The notes below the pieces were generated by a model, which did no database searches, was not told the DNA's origin, and saw nothing but the letters and a program-made list of their open reading frames with translations. From Acanthopleura granulata (Eukaryota; Mollusca; Polyplacophora; Chitonida; Chitonidae): a stretch of DNA of 64,000 nucleotides. This document shows, one piece after another, positions 23,895 through 35,650 of the stretch (position 1 is its first letter; every line of letters starts with the position of its first letter). Position numbers and translations under genes: made by a program. Where the stretch lies: the NCBI GenBank assembly GCA_016165875.1, contig JABBOT010000080.1, positions 36,989,763-37,053,762 on the forward strand, written 5' to 3'.

Positions 23895-25325
23895 GCGTGG
23901 AATCTCTCGTCACCTGATACTATATTAAGCTGCCAGTTTCGTTTTTGGAACTTATATATGTAAATTTATAACATTAAATGACCAAAACCCTTACTCCCAC
24001 CGTATCACACTGATCTGGAAATATTTCGCATTGTTATTCACTCATGTACTTTTTATAATTAGAATATATAACATTAAAACAGTATGCTGTCCCCTTGTTA
24101 TTACATGTTATATTGACAGACAACCCAGAACATTTACGTCACAGCTTATAAACAGCTGACATCTCCTAGCTCTCTGATCTGTCAATCTCTCATAAGCTTG
24201 AAAGCATGGGTGCCTTCAGATCCTCAGTTGGCAGCAAAATACTTCACACTTCAAACAAAGATAATTCAGCAACGAATTCATACAAATTCAAACAGATTTT
24301 TGAATTCAAGAGAGAATGTTTTTAATGAACAGTGTCCTCAGTCATGAGCTGTCTTTTTAGGTGGTTCCACTGTCTCAGGACGTCCATCAATGATGTCATT
24401 TTTGCCAACCACAGATGGAAAATATGTGCAAGGAGGAGCTAGTAAAAGGTTGGTTACAAATGAGAAAAGAAAATGGCATTGTGGGGGATAACTTTTTTAA
24501 TTTCCCATAAAACCATCATTTTCATTTTAGAGTTCCTTTTCATGTATCCTATAATTTCCTGGCTGTAAACCAGAACTGCTGTGGTATGATCCTGTCATGT
24601 GAGCTATGTGCAGTTAATCTGAATAAGAAGGCATTCTAAGAGCCAAATGCTCCTAAATTTCTGGGTTGGATGCCACGAAAAAAATTTCTGGGTCCCACAT
24701 TATGTCGTATTCCAAGGTACTAAATTGGGTATGAAAATAGGTTATTGGCTCCTAAATTGGAACTCAGTATTTCAATCCTTCATATTGAAATGAAGTCAAG
24801 AAATGTAGTTAAGACAGCCAGCAGGGACCTGTCCAAGGTTTGACACTCATCACGCGGTGATTGAATTCTGTGTCACCATTCAGTGTACACAGTGCCTCAT
24901 TAAACATCATTTATCATTTCCTGGCCAGGGATCTTGTCAGAAGCCCATTTAATAGTGCTGAAAAGTAGCCATTGAGTAGGAGTTCCAAGGAAACACAGAA
25001 AGCCCTGTATTGAGAGAGGAAAACTATAATAGAATGGGAATTGCTGTGGAATAGAGGTGCGGGTGCTAATGAGGTGCAGTGACCCCAAGTGAAGAGTCCA
25101 TAATTTGATAAATTTATGCTATTCTTACATTCTTTAAACTTCATCTTAAGCATTTCCATTGTTACCCAGTTTTGAAAGTCGGCAAATGGCATTGTGTTGT
25201 TTGAATGTCATGTCACCCAGTTTTAGCCTATGTCTCTAAAGGGCATTATTTTTGCTGACTGGACAATTGTCTGACCAAGTACTGCATGGTGATGTGCCAG
25301 ACAGATCTGTGCTCACATGGGACTA

Positions 25326-25436
25326 CTAGCTGGCGCGCCCTGATAAATCTAGAATTACAGTCCACCCAAAGGAGATAGCCTCTCCACTAAACACTGGGAG
25401 GCGCAGGTAGCCAACATCAGCAAGTGGACAATAGGC
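25326..25436 (-). CDS. Candidate minus-strand exon
   Basis: A strong acceptor, TATGTTTTTCTCCAG, precedes an open stretch with YLRLPVFSGEAISFGWTVIL that ends at TAG. Its GExxxFxxTV pattern resembles DUF11-type beta repeats. It is short, so the evidence is weak. Confidence 0.22.
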   Translation of the reverse strand, partial: AYCPLADVGYLRLPVFSGEAISFGWTVILDLSGRAS

Positions 25437-25734
25437 CTGGAGAAAAACATAGACAACAGACCAAAAGAATGCTAAGAGAGTAAGGCTGTAGATGTACATC
25501 GACAACAAGAAGATAGTCTGAGTGTTTCAAAATACCACTCCGTCTTACTACAGACGAAGGAACTATACTATACATTTCTATCCTATCTCACACGAGTGAA
25601 GAATCACTCCAAGAATTCCTAGACCCTTCTTTGGATCTGAATCATTTCCAAACTTTAAAAGATTGTCCCTGGGCTAAGGCAACCTGCTCACAAATACAGA
25701 ACCTCTCATGGCTTCCAAGGATTCCTCCTGTCCT

Positions 25735-26165
25735 CTCAATTAAGACCCATTTTTGCCTTTCTAGGTCTTTTCTGGTCTTTCTAGATCTTCTCTTGTCTCT
25801 CCAAATTTTGTCAGGTTTATCCTGACAAATCTTGTCTGGCCTCTGCAGATCTTGCTTGGTTTCTCCTGATCCTGTCAGGGCTCTCCAGATCTTGTCTGGC
25901 TAGCTTCACTTGATCTCGCTTGGCCTCTCCACAACGTGTCTGGTCGCTCCAGATCTTGTCTGGTCTATCCTGATCCTGTGTTGCCTCAGATCTTGTTTGG
26001 TCTCTCCTGAGCCCGCCAAATCCTCCAGTGGGCCGTCCAGATCTCCTCTCATCTCCCAAGATTCATGATAGCCAACCTCCTAACCTGTCAAGTCTTCCTC
26101 CTGCTCTGTTAAGTTCTTGTCTGCCCCCTCCTGATCCCTTCCTGGTCTCTACAGATCATATCTAT
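25735..26165. repeat. Degenerate minisatellite of about 20 bp
   Basis: Many imperfect copies of CTCTCCAGATCTTGTCTGGT and relatives (TCTCCTGATCCTGTCTGGT). The minus strand is open as an Arg/Asp-rich frame only because of the repeat. Confidence 0.85.
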
Positions 26166-26351
26166 CTGGCATAGCCTATAGCGTCAGAAATTTTTGGTCA
26201 CAGTTATTAATGAGAAACTCTCCATGTATACTGAGAACAGACCTGATTTAACCCTGGACTGTTGAGCACTAGAGGTGACAGTACTAGTTAGGCTGGATTT
26301 AACAGCTGGTTTATGGCTGCGACAAAAGTGGATCCCAACAGATCAATCTGT

Positions 26352-27123
26352 TCAGGAAGTGATTGGCTGATGGAGTGAAACCCGATGCTTCAGAAGTATG
26401 TCAGCTGGCAGGGTTTCTGGAGGAGTACATAAACCTGGGCTAATGTCTCTGATTTGAAGGCCGGTGTTACCTCCCCAGACGGAAATCACAGCAGACATTT
26501 TTGACAGCTTTGTGTAAGTTGTTGAGTTGATGTACAGGGTGTTAACAGCTAATGTTGTCCCCTGAGTTACAGGACTGTGATAATGTAGGAAGACTTTGTC
26601 GATGTGTCTGTCTGCTGGGCAGCAGTCCACTTTGTTTGCAGGCAATTGAAATTTCTGGCTGCTTCCCACACATTGTAGGATACATTTTTAAGTCATGCTG
26701 GTGGTCAATTAAAAATTTACAGATGTAACATTCAGAGCAGATCAAAGCTGAAAAGAAGCCATTGTCTGATATGTGGTACTCTCTCGCTGTATGCACATGT
26801 ACATTGTAATTGAATCTTCTCTCCAACCAAACACTAGGAGATTTGTTTATATAGTGTATCTCTGTCTTAGTCATGGTGAATTCACGAAATGAATGGAAAT
26901 GAAAGTAATACTGTACATGAGAGTATAACTTTGGGCTGCCTAATCCCTCTCTTTTGGTATCTGTACATCTTCTTATACATGGAAGACCTTTATTAAAGTA
27001 TTTTGCACAGTGGGATACAATGGCTTTGTAAGTTGTACCGACTACATACTGTGGGTGTGATGTTGTAATACCTGTATGGATAATTGAGAGAAATACATCT
27101 GGCTTGTTAAAATCATCCAGCAT
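26352..27123 (-). CDS. Unidentified long open frames, two overlapping phases
   Basis: A 193-codon ATG frame (27123-26542) overlaps a 105-codon frame (26669-26352) in another phase. The second contains SPVTQGTTLAVNTLYINSTT, typical of secreted beta domains. No family is recognised. These may be exons of one minus-strand gene, a decayed gene or chance. Confidence 0.2.
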
Positions 27124-27689
27124 GAATCTTTGTGAATTGTATTAAATGCTGCAAAATGGATAGAATTATGACAGTGCAAAAAGACGCGAGTATTGGATTG
27201 CATGTTTTAAAACTTGTATGGAGGTACTGTTAGAATGGGATACGATAGGGTTTATTGGTGTTCAGATTTGACTGTACAGAACAGTGTACAAGTACGTCGA
27301 ATAAGCCAGGGAAATCTTGATATTGATCCATGTAAACTGCATCTTTGACTGGGGCCCAATTGCCTGGAATGATGTGTTCTCAGGATATGTGAACACATTT
27401 CACTCCCATTACACCCATGTCATTTCAGTCAGAGGTTTTGGCCGAGTTGTTACACAGTATTACACAGACAGAGCTCAGTTGTGCGTGCCTCTTTCCTCCT
27501 GGACTTTGAGACAGCTTGAAGAGAAGTATTTGTGAAGAATGTGGGATGTTGGCTGTGTTCTCCTCGTACCTTTAACCCAGCTGTGGTCGAATCTGTCATG
27601 TATGTGTGCAGGTTTCAGTGACTTTCTGAGTCTAGGTTAACAATAATATGGTATTAGTTTAACATTCTATATGACCAATGTTAACATTT

Positions 27690-30575
27690 CAACTGATTGG
27701 TGGGGTTTACATCATCCATAAGCTCACTCAGCCCTCAGTGCTGACATTACAACTGACTGCTGGGGGTTTACACTATACATGAGCTCACTCACTTCTCAGA
27801 GCTAACATTATGTGTACAACTGACTGCTGGGGGTTTACACTATACATGAGCTCACTCACTTCTCAGAGCTAACATTATGTGTACAGCTGACTGCTGGGGG
27901 TTTCCACCATGCATAAGCTTATTCACTGATCATTTCTGACATCTAAATGCTGGGGTTTGCATACACCATCCATAAGCTCACTCACTTCTCAGTGCTGACA
28001 ATGTGTATACAACTGACTGCTGGGGGTTTACACCATGCATAAGCTTATTCACTGATCATTTCTGACATCAAAATGTTGGGGTTTGCATACACCATCCATA
28101 AGCTCACTCAGTTCTCAGTGCTGACAATGTGTATACAACTGACTGCTGGGGGTTTCCACCATGCATAAGCTTATTCACTGATCATTTCTGACATCTAAAT
28201 GCTGGGGTTTGCGTACACCATCCATAAGCTCACTCAGTTCTCAGTGCTGACAATGTGTATACAACTGACTGCTGGGGGTTTACACCATGCATAAGCTTAT
28301 TCACTGATCATTTCTGACATCTAAATGCTGGGGTTTGCATACACCATCCATAAGCTCACTCAGTTCTCAGTGCTGACAATGTGTAAACAACTGACTGCTG
28401 TGGGTTTCCACCATGCATAAGCTTATTCACTGATCATTTCTGACATCTAAATGCTGGTGTTTGCATACACCATCCATAAGCTCACTCAGTTCTCAGTGCT
28501 GACGTTACGTATACAGCTGACTGCTGGGGGTTTCCACCATGCATAAGCTTATTCACTGATCATTTCTGACATCTAAATGCTGGTGTTTGCGTACACCATC
28601 CATAAGCTCACTCAGTTCTCAGTGCTGACAATGTGTAAACAACTGACTGCTGGGGGTTTCCACCATGCATAAGCTTATTCACTGATCATTTCTGACATCA
28701 AAATGTTGGGGTTTGCATATACACCATCCATAAGCTCACTCAGTTCTCAGTGCTGACAATGTGTAAACAACTGACTGCTGGGGGTTTCCACCATGCATAA
28801 GCTTATTCACTGATCATTTCTGACATCTAAATGCTGGGGTTTGCATACACCATCCATAAGCTCACTCAGTTCTCAGTGCTGACAATGTGTATACAACTGA
28901 CTGCTGGGGGTTTCCACCATGCATAAGCTTATTCACTGATCATTTCTGACATCTAAATGCTGGTGTTTGCGTACACCATCCATAAGCTCACTCAGTTCTC
29001 AGTGCTGACAATGTGTATACAACTGACTGCTGGGGGTTTACACCATGCATAAGCTTATTCACTGATCATTTCTGACATCAAAATGTTGGGGTTTGCATAC
29101 ACCATCCATAAGCTCACTCAGTTCTCAGTGCTGACAATGTGTAAACAACTGACTGCTGGGGGTTTCCACCATGCATAAGCTTATTCACTGATCATTTCTG
29201 ACATCAAAATGTTGGGGTTTGCATACACCATCCATAAGCTCACTCAGTTCTCAGTGCTGACAATGTGTAAACAACTGACTGCTGGGGGTTTCCACCATGC
29301 ATAAGCTTATTCACTGATCATTTCTGACATCTAAATGCTGGGGTTTGCATACACCATCCATAAGCTCACTCAGTTCTCAGTGCTGACAATGTGTATACAA
29401 CTGACTGCTGGGGGTTTACACCATGCATAAGCTTATTCACTGATCATTTCTGACATCAAAATGTTGGGGTTTGCATACACCATCCATAAGCTCACTCAGT
29501 TCTCAGTGCTGACAATGTGTAAACAACTGACTGCTGGGGGTTTCCACCATGCATAAGCTTATTCACTGATCATTTCTGACATCAAAATGTTGGGGTTTGC
29601 ATACACCATCCATAAGCTCACTCAGTTCTCAGTGCTGACAATGTGTAAACAACTGACTGCTGGGGTTTTCCACCATGCATAAGCTTATTCACTGATCATT
29701 TCTGACATCTAAATGCTGGGGTTTGCATACACCATCCATAAGCTCACTCAGTTCTCAGTGCTGACAATGTGTAAACAACTGACTGCTGGGGGTTTCCAAC
29801 ATGCATAAGCTTATTCACTGATCATTTCTGACATCTAAATGCTGGTGTTTGCATACACCATCCATAAGCTCACTCAGTTCTCAGTGCTGACAATGTGTAT
29901 ACAACTGACTGCTGGGGGTTTCCACCATGCATAAGCTTATTCACTGATCATTTCTGACATCAAAATGCTGGGGTTTGCATACACCATCCATAAGCTCACT
30001 CAGTTCTCAGTGCTGACAATGTGTATACAACTGACTGCTGGGGGTTTCCACCATGCATAAGCTTATTCACTGATCATTTCTGACATCAAAATGTTGGGGT
30101 TTGCATACACCATCCATAAGCTCACTCAGTTCTCAGTGCTGACAATGTGTAAACAACTGACTGCTGGGGGTTTCCACCATGCATAAGCTTATTCACTGAT
30201 CATTTCTGACATCTAAATGCTGGGGTTTGCATACACCATCCATAAGCTCACTCAGTTCTCAGTGCTGACAATGTGTATACAACTGACTGCTGGGGGTTTC
30301 CACCATGCATAAGCTTATTCACTGATCATTTCTGACATCAAAATGTTGGGGTTTGCATACACCATCCATAAGCTCACTCAGTTCTCAGTGCTGACAATGT
30401 GTAAACAACTGACTGCTGGGGGTTTCCACCATGCATAAGCTTATTCACTGATCATTTCTGACATCAAAATGTTGGGGTTTGCATACACCATCCATAAGCT
30501 CACTCAGTTCTCAGTGCTGACAATGTGTATACAACTGACTGCTGGGGGTTTATACCATGCATAAGCATACTTCTC
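27690..30575. repeat. 126-bp satellite with higher-order structure, about 22 units
   Basis: Each unit is two diverged monomers of about 63 bp. One starts CCATGCATAAGCTTATTCAC and runs to GGGGTTTGCATACA; the other starts CCATCCATAAGCTCACTCAG and runs to GACTGCTGGGGGTTT. The left edge (27690-27895) has only second-type monomers. A HindIII site (AAGCTT) occurs once per unit. The triplet of units at about 29010-29387 has the same variant pattern as the next triplet. Confidence 0.96.
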
Positions 30576-32602
30576 AGAGTGAACATTTTATGTGAACAAC
30601 AGCCTGGTGTTATTTTGATACACCAGTTACAAAAAAATGACCTGAAGCTTCTCCCAAAAAATTCATTTTTAGATGCAAAAACATGTACATATAAATATCA
30701 TAAAATGTTACTTTTGGTGCTGAAATTTACATTTTCCAGTTATGATATCTCTCAGACCAACCTTTCAGACAAGCCTCAAAACACCTAATGTCATTAGAAT
30801 CAGGCAAAATTTGATACCTTGATAGTCAGACACAAATTTTCGGTTATTGACCTGAAGTACAGTCACATAAAGTTCCCTTCAGTGATAACAGATGACAGTG
30901 TTGACGAACAAACACTTGTGTTATTAAAATGTAAATATCTTTACAATTTTATTTTACAATTGTAATTGTAACAGTTTTGTTACAATTTTATAAATAAAGT
31001 AGTTATTGGTTTCACTGTGTAGCCTGTCAGATTCCTGGGAGAAATCTTGGAAGATATTATATGGGAACAGTAGTTTAGAGGGGGTTGTACAATTTGTTCT
31101 GAGTGCCGTAGTTTCATGGAAATGAGGTAAATCTTTAATCGTATCAAAACTTTTTTGAATGCCTATTGAAGTGTGTATCAAATTTCAGAAATTATTGGTG
31201 CTTAGGAACCGGTTAATTCTGTGACATGATTTCATAACTGAATTATTGGGTAAAAAGTGGTGGTCCCTAATTTTATGTTCTCCATTCAGGATAATGTTGA
31301 CATTGGCTGGCTTGGCTTCTGAGCTCTAATTTCCCTTCCAGCATTAGAGAGTTCCTTTCCTATTGACATTGGGAAATGTTTTTACGCTAGGTAATCTATC
31401 TTTCAGGCTACGGTCTTGACTTTGGTGAATTTTTCAGGAGTGCTAATGTCAAATGAATAATGTAAAGATAAACCTGTAATCCTCTGTTATCCAGAACCTT
31501 GATTATTTGAAGGGATGCTCAAAATCTTTCTGTCAAAGGTTCTTTGGAACGTCCTTTGGGCTTCTAATTCATTTCTGTCCTATGGTTTAAGAGTAACATA
31601 GTGAGATAATTTGGGAGCCACAAAGATCTTACATGTAGGTTGTCTGGTTACAAAAAGTAAGCAGCAGAAACCCCTTACATCTGTGGACCTACTTGGCATA
31701 TATGTATATGTGTCACGTGCCTGATAATCGCAGATGGTATCAGCTGATTTCCTATATCCTTACATCTGGTTGTTTTTTCCCATCCGTCTTTGTGTGTGAA
31801 CAAATTTATTTTGAAGTAAAGGAAACTAAATTATATCATTCAGCTTGTGTCACTAGAATAACAGTAAGGCGTTGTCTCTGTCTAGCTGATATAGGCTTAT
31901 TATGTAACATTCACTAATTTAACAGTCTGTAATATCCATTACTGTATCAGTACTCTTTGGATTATCTATACAGATTTAAGTCAGGAGGCTTGTGCTGCAG
32001 TGGAATGTATGATTAATCCTCTTGGGCTATTTCCAGTTTCCTGTGCTTACAAGTCTGGCAGTTCTTATGGAAATGAGATCCTCATGAGCATAAAAAAAGC
32101 TATGGAATAAAATCATTCGTTTTGTTACATGTACATAACATGTGTAGCAGTCAAGAATTGGTAACCTTTTTAAATGTATTATTTTTTGTGTATTGTAAAA
32201 ATGCTCTTCACATATGAATAGAAATTATAAAAAGCACTGCCTGATACAGCGAAGATGACAGATAAATGGGAAATGGTGCAAGGAAAAATGTCACTCCGAT
32301 ATATCTGCATGCGACAGGAAGTGAAAACATGACTGTTCCATCAGTGTTATTTGCTTGAAGATAATCAATAAAAGTTGCTTTCATGGTTTGGCTACATTCT
32401 TTGATTTTGTCTTGGCAGACTTCCTGCGTTCTTTTTTTTTTTTTACGCTGTCCATTAGTAAGGGTTCTACGCTGCTTGCTCAAAATTCAGAATTTATTCT
32501 TTTCAAGCCCAGTTAATTTGGTGACAGCCATCAGAACATACGCATGCACTTCCCGATTATGCTAAATGACACTCTACTGACTGACTGAATAACATCATTA
32601 TT

Positions 32603-32734
32603 GCAGGCATGACTGTGGATTTCCAGCGGGGCTCTTTTTGGTTTCCTCCCACCATAATGCTGGCTGAGTTGCTGTATAAGTGAAATATTACTGAGTGCAC
32701 CAGAAATCTCCAATCAAATAAGTAAATAAATATT
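32603..32734 (+). mobile_element. SINE family A, 5'-truncated copy
   Basis: GGTTTCCTCCCACCATAATG and GTATAAGTGAAATATTACTG are followed by a tail CAATCAAATAAGTAAATAAA. It is body and tail only. Confidence 0.78.
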
Positions 32735-34001
32735 GCAGGTATCACTGAGATACATGGAGTTATACAAGTAATTCCTCTGAAGTATGCCTGATTACGTCTC
32801 CTGTTAAATATGCATGATCACTGTGAGTGAGTTAATTGAGCTTTAATACGTTTACATGAATCTGGCAGCTGTAAGACATGTGAAATCGCATCTTCTGCAA
32901 TTTCTTCCAAAGATGCTGAATACTGTGGCAGACTTGAAAACATTCGTGTTACACATTGCAGTGTTATCTTTGTGCTTTGTTTTCGCGCTGCCAAATTCTA
33001 CTTCAGCTGTGTCCATATAATGTGGTTTGACAAAGTAGCGCATTGAAACCCTTATATATGGAGAGAGATATAGGCAGACCCACAAAAAGGTCTCTGTGGA
33101 ATAAAGGTTTTCAGCAAACTCAATTTAGCGGGTGGGAGAAAAGGCTTGCAGTGAGGATGGAGTGCTGTGGGATTATACAGGCACAAGGATGTAAAAATGT
33201 GTGGGGCAATTCGAGGATGACATAAATCAGGATTACACTACAGAATTGAGGAATCAATGCCTTTCGTGAATATAGAAAGGAAGATTGCCTTTTGTAGATA
33301 GATCACTTGGAAAGAAAGTGTATCTCCACAAATACTCTCAGCTTTTATTATCCTTCAACACATATATGAGACCTGGGATGTTCCCTAAAATACATCCAGA
33401 GATCTGCATGTTTCTACTTTAAATCTCAAAACACACCCATGCAATGCAGGAAAATTAAGTAATGAGACTTCAGAGTGAATTTAGTGAAGTGATGGTGCTC
33501 CATGGAAGTACTGGTGAACCAAAGAGGTTTTTCATTTTGTTTATTACTTTATTATTTATCATTCTTACTTAATTCAGTTTTAAATATCCAAATATGATTT
33601 TCTTTAAATTGATCAAGCTTAAGCTGTTGTGCACATATTCAAAGTACTGCAGTATTTCTTTTTGGGGATGGTGGGTCGGGGGAGAGAGTGTAATCTGCTA
33701 GTCTTTATTAAACTAAGGAATACATTGCACAAAAGTCAACTCGTTTAGGTAAGGCGAGGTGAACTCTTATTCTAACTGATTTGAAGACACTTATGCTAAT
33801 CTCTCGTCCAGACACATTGATATGCTACATGTCAAACTGCCAGAATTCAGAAATTAGGACATCGAACAGGCTTGACTCTTGAAACAATTTACTAAACTTT
33901 ACTGGGGTGAATATGAGATTGTTCCTGTAGATTTGTATTATATGTATGAAGTGCATATTTGTGTGTACACTACATGTGGAAACAATACTCAGTAATTTGC
34001 C

Positions 34002-34118
34002 AGTGATCGATGGTTTACCACGGGTCTTCCAGTATCCTCCATCTATAAATAATACTAACCATCATCATATAGGTGAAGAATTCTTGAGTATGACATAAGT
34101 CAACAAAGAAAAAAATAA
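34002..34118 (+). mobile_element. Degenerate SINE, family A-related
   Basis: CATCATATAGGTGAAGAATT and CTTGAGTATGACATAAGTCA are followed by an AAATAAATAAAA tail. It resembles the body and tail of the copy at 52810-53047. Confidence 0.6.
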
Positions 34119-34261
34119 ATAAAATGTAGATGTAATTGATTGCAAGGCCTTTTACATTTTTTTCTCTTTCTTGAGTTAATAAATTGTGGAAATTCAAACA
34201 TTTTTGCTTTTTGCAGGGTGAAGGTTAACACTGTCAGTGTGCCAACATTGTCTCAGAATTG

Positions 34262-34412
34262 AAACCAGCCAGTTGACAACACTGTACAGTATGTGTGTTG
34301 TTTAAAATACAAACCAGCCAATTGACAACATTGTACAGTATGTGTGTTGTTTAAAATACAAACCAGCCAAATGACAACACTGTACAGTATGTGTGTTGTT
34401 TAAAATACAATT
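34262..34412. repeat. 49-bp tandem repeat, three copies
   Basis: The units start AAACCAGCCAATTGACAACA and continue TGTACAGTATGTGTGTTGTT. Starts are at 34262, 34311 and 34360, with only a few differences. Confidence 0.95.
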
Positions 34413-35312
34413 ACTTGTATTCACATTCTGACAACTGGGAGACTTTCACTTGTAGTTATTTTGGGATCAGACGTGAACATGGAAACACAGCATTACTTGC
34501 ACTCTTATCTGGCAGTGAACATGTACTGTAGAGTTATATTATTATAGCACTCAGCTGTGCATGTGAGCCGTATGACAACTTGCATGCTCATGTGTACATC
34601 AGTGTGCACAAATTTTACTGTGATCCTCTCTCACTGGCGTAGAAATCTACAAATCCAGTGCTGTGATACATGTATTTGCATCCACTTGTGCATGTTTGCA
34701 ATATGGCAATCTTTGCATAATCACGTTTATGGGTACCAGAATGTGAAATTCGCACACTTCTCTGACTGTGTAAAATAATAATCATCCCATGTGCACAACA
34801 TAGTCATACTTATTAGGACACTCATACATTGTGTATGTAAACTTCATGCATGCACCTAAAGGTAGATCAAATTGAATTTTGTCATGCTTTTAATGGTGTT
34901 CGCTTGCAGTTGAACAATGCTTTGTGTTTGTGTTAAACTAAATCAGCCATGCACATTTCTAAAAGCAGTCTGGGCTGAGAGCAGTGTTGGCTCTCAAATG
35001 GGTTTTACTCCATTATGGAGATGTGGAAGACCTGTCATGGGACAACAAGTAAAGGTTCGCCCCACCAGGGTGTTGTCCATGTTCTGTGTTAGGGAGCTGG
35101 TGGATGGGAGAATTTATGTTGGTTCATTTCTCTGGAGTGAGTGTGGTGCATGTAAGGACAGCATAGGATCTGTAGGACATGGACACATTGCATGACCATG
35201 TCACTGCCTAAGTTCTTGACACCAGTTGAAATTGATTTATCATAGGGCTAACTCTATAAAGTATAATACATGTGCATATGTGTCTACGCTAAATGTCTGC
35301 TACATAAATGGA

Positions 35313-35650
35313 GGGAGCCAGTTGTGATCTAGTGGTTAAAGATGCTGACCTTTCAGTCGCTAGGAATCTTTGACATGGGGGTTCCAAATCTGCCTTGTAC
35401 AGGATTGGCTGTTGGGCTTTGGTGGATTAAATATGCAGTTGGTGACGCTCGATTGTGTGGCCTTTTCGCGCGCAGTTAAATGTTCTTTAAAGATCACTTG
35501 CCGTCCACTAATTTTGCGTGCACATCTGTACTTTGCATGTGAGAAAGTGCGTCGATGGGTTGGTAGTTCTCCCAGGTCATTGCGATTTTCCCACCCTCAT
35601 GGCTGACCACTGTTGTGTGGGTGGAAAAATTCATGAGTGTCGTGAGTTAT
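35313..35650 (+). mobile_element. tRNA-derived SINE with a diverged family A body
   Basis: The A-box region GTGATCTAGTGGTTAAAG (35324-35341) and B-box GTTCCAAATC (35381-35390) form the head. Downstream, TTTTCCCACCCTCATGGCTG and AAAAATTCATGAGTGTCG align with the family A body. The A/T tail is eroded. Confidence 0.6.

Larger units (their letters stand above)
30576..34260. other. Unique sequence, nothing firm recognised
   Basis: Apart from the SINE fragments at 32603 and 34002, no repeat array or supported exon is seen. It is AT-rich, with short open frames only. Confidence 0.4.

Noticed and set aside
25817..26059. Arg/Asp-rich 80-codon minus-strand frame
   Set aside because: A translation of the degenerate repeat of about 20 bp.
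27690..30575. CRISPR-like regularly spaced repeats
   Set aside because: The sequence between repeated words is itself repeated, so there are no unique spacers; the context is eukaryotic.
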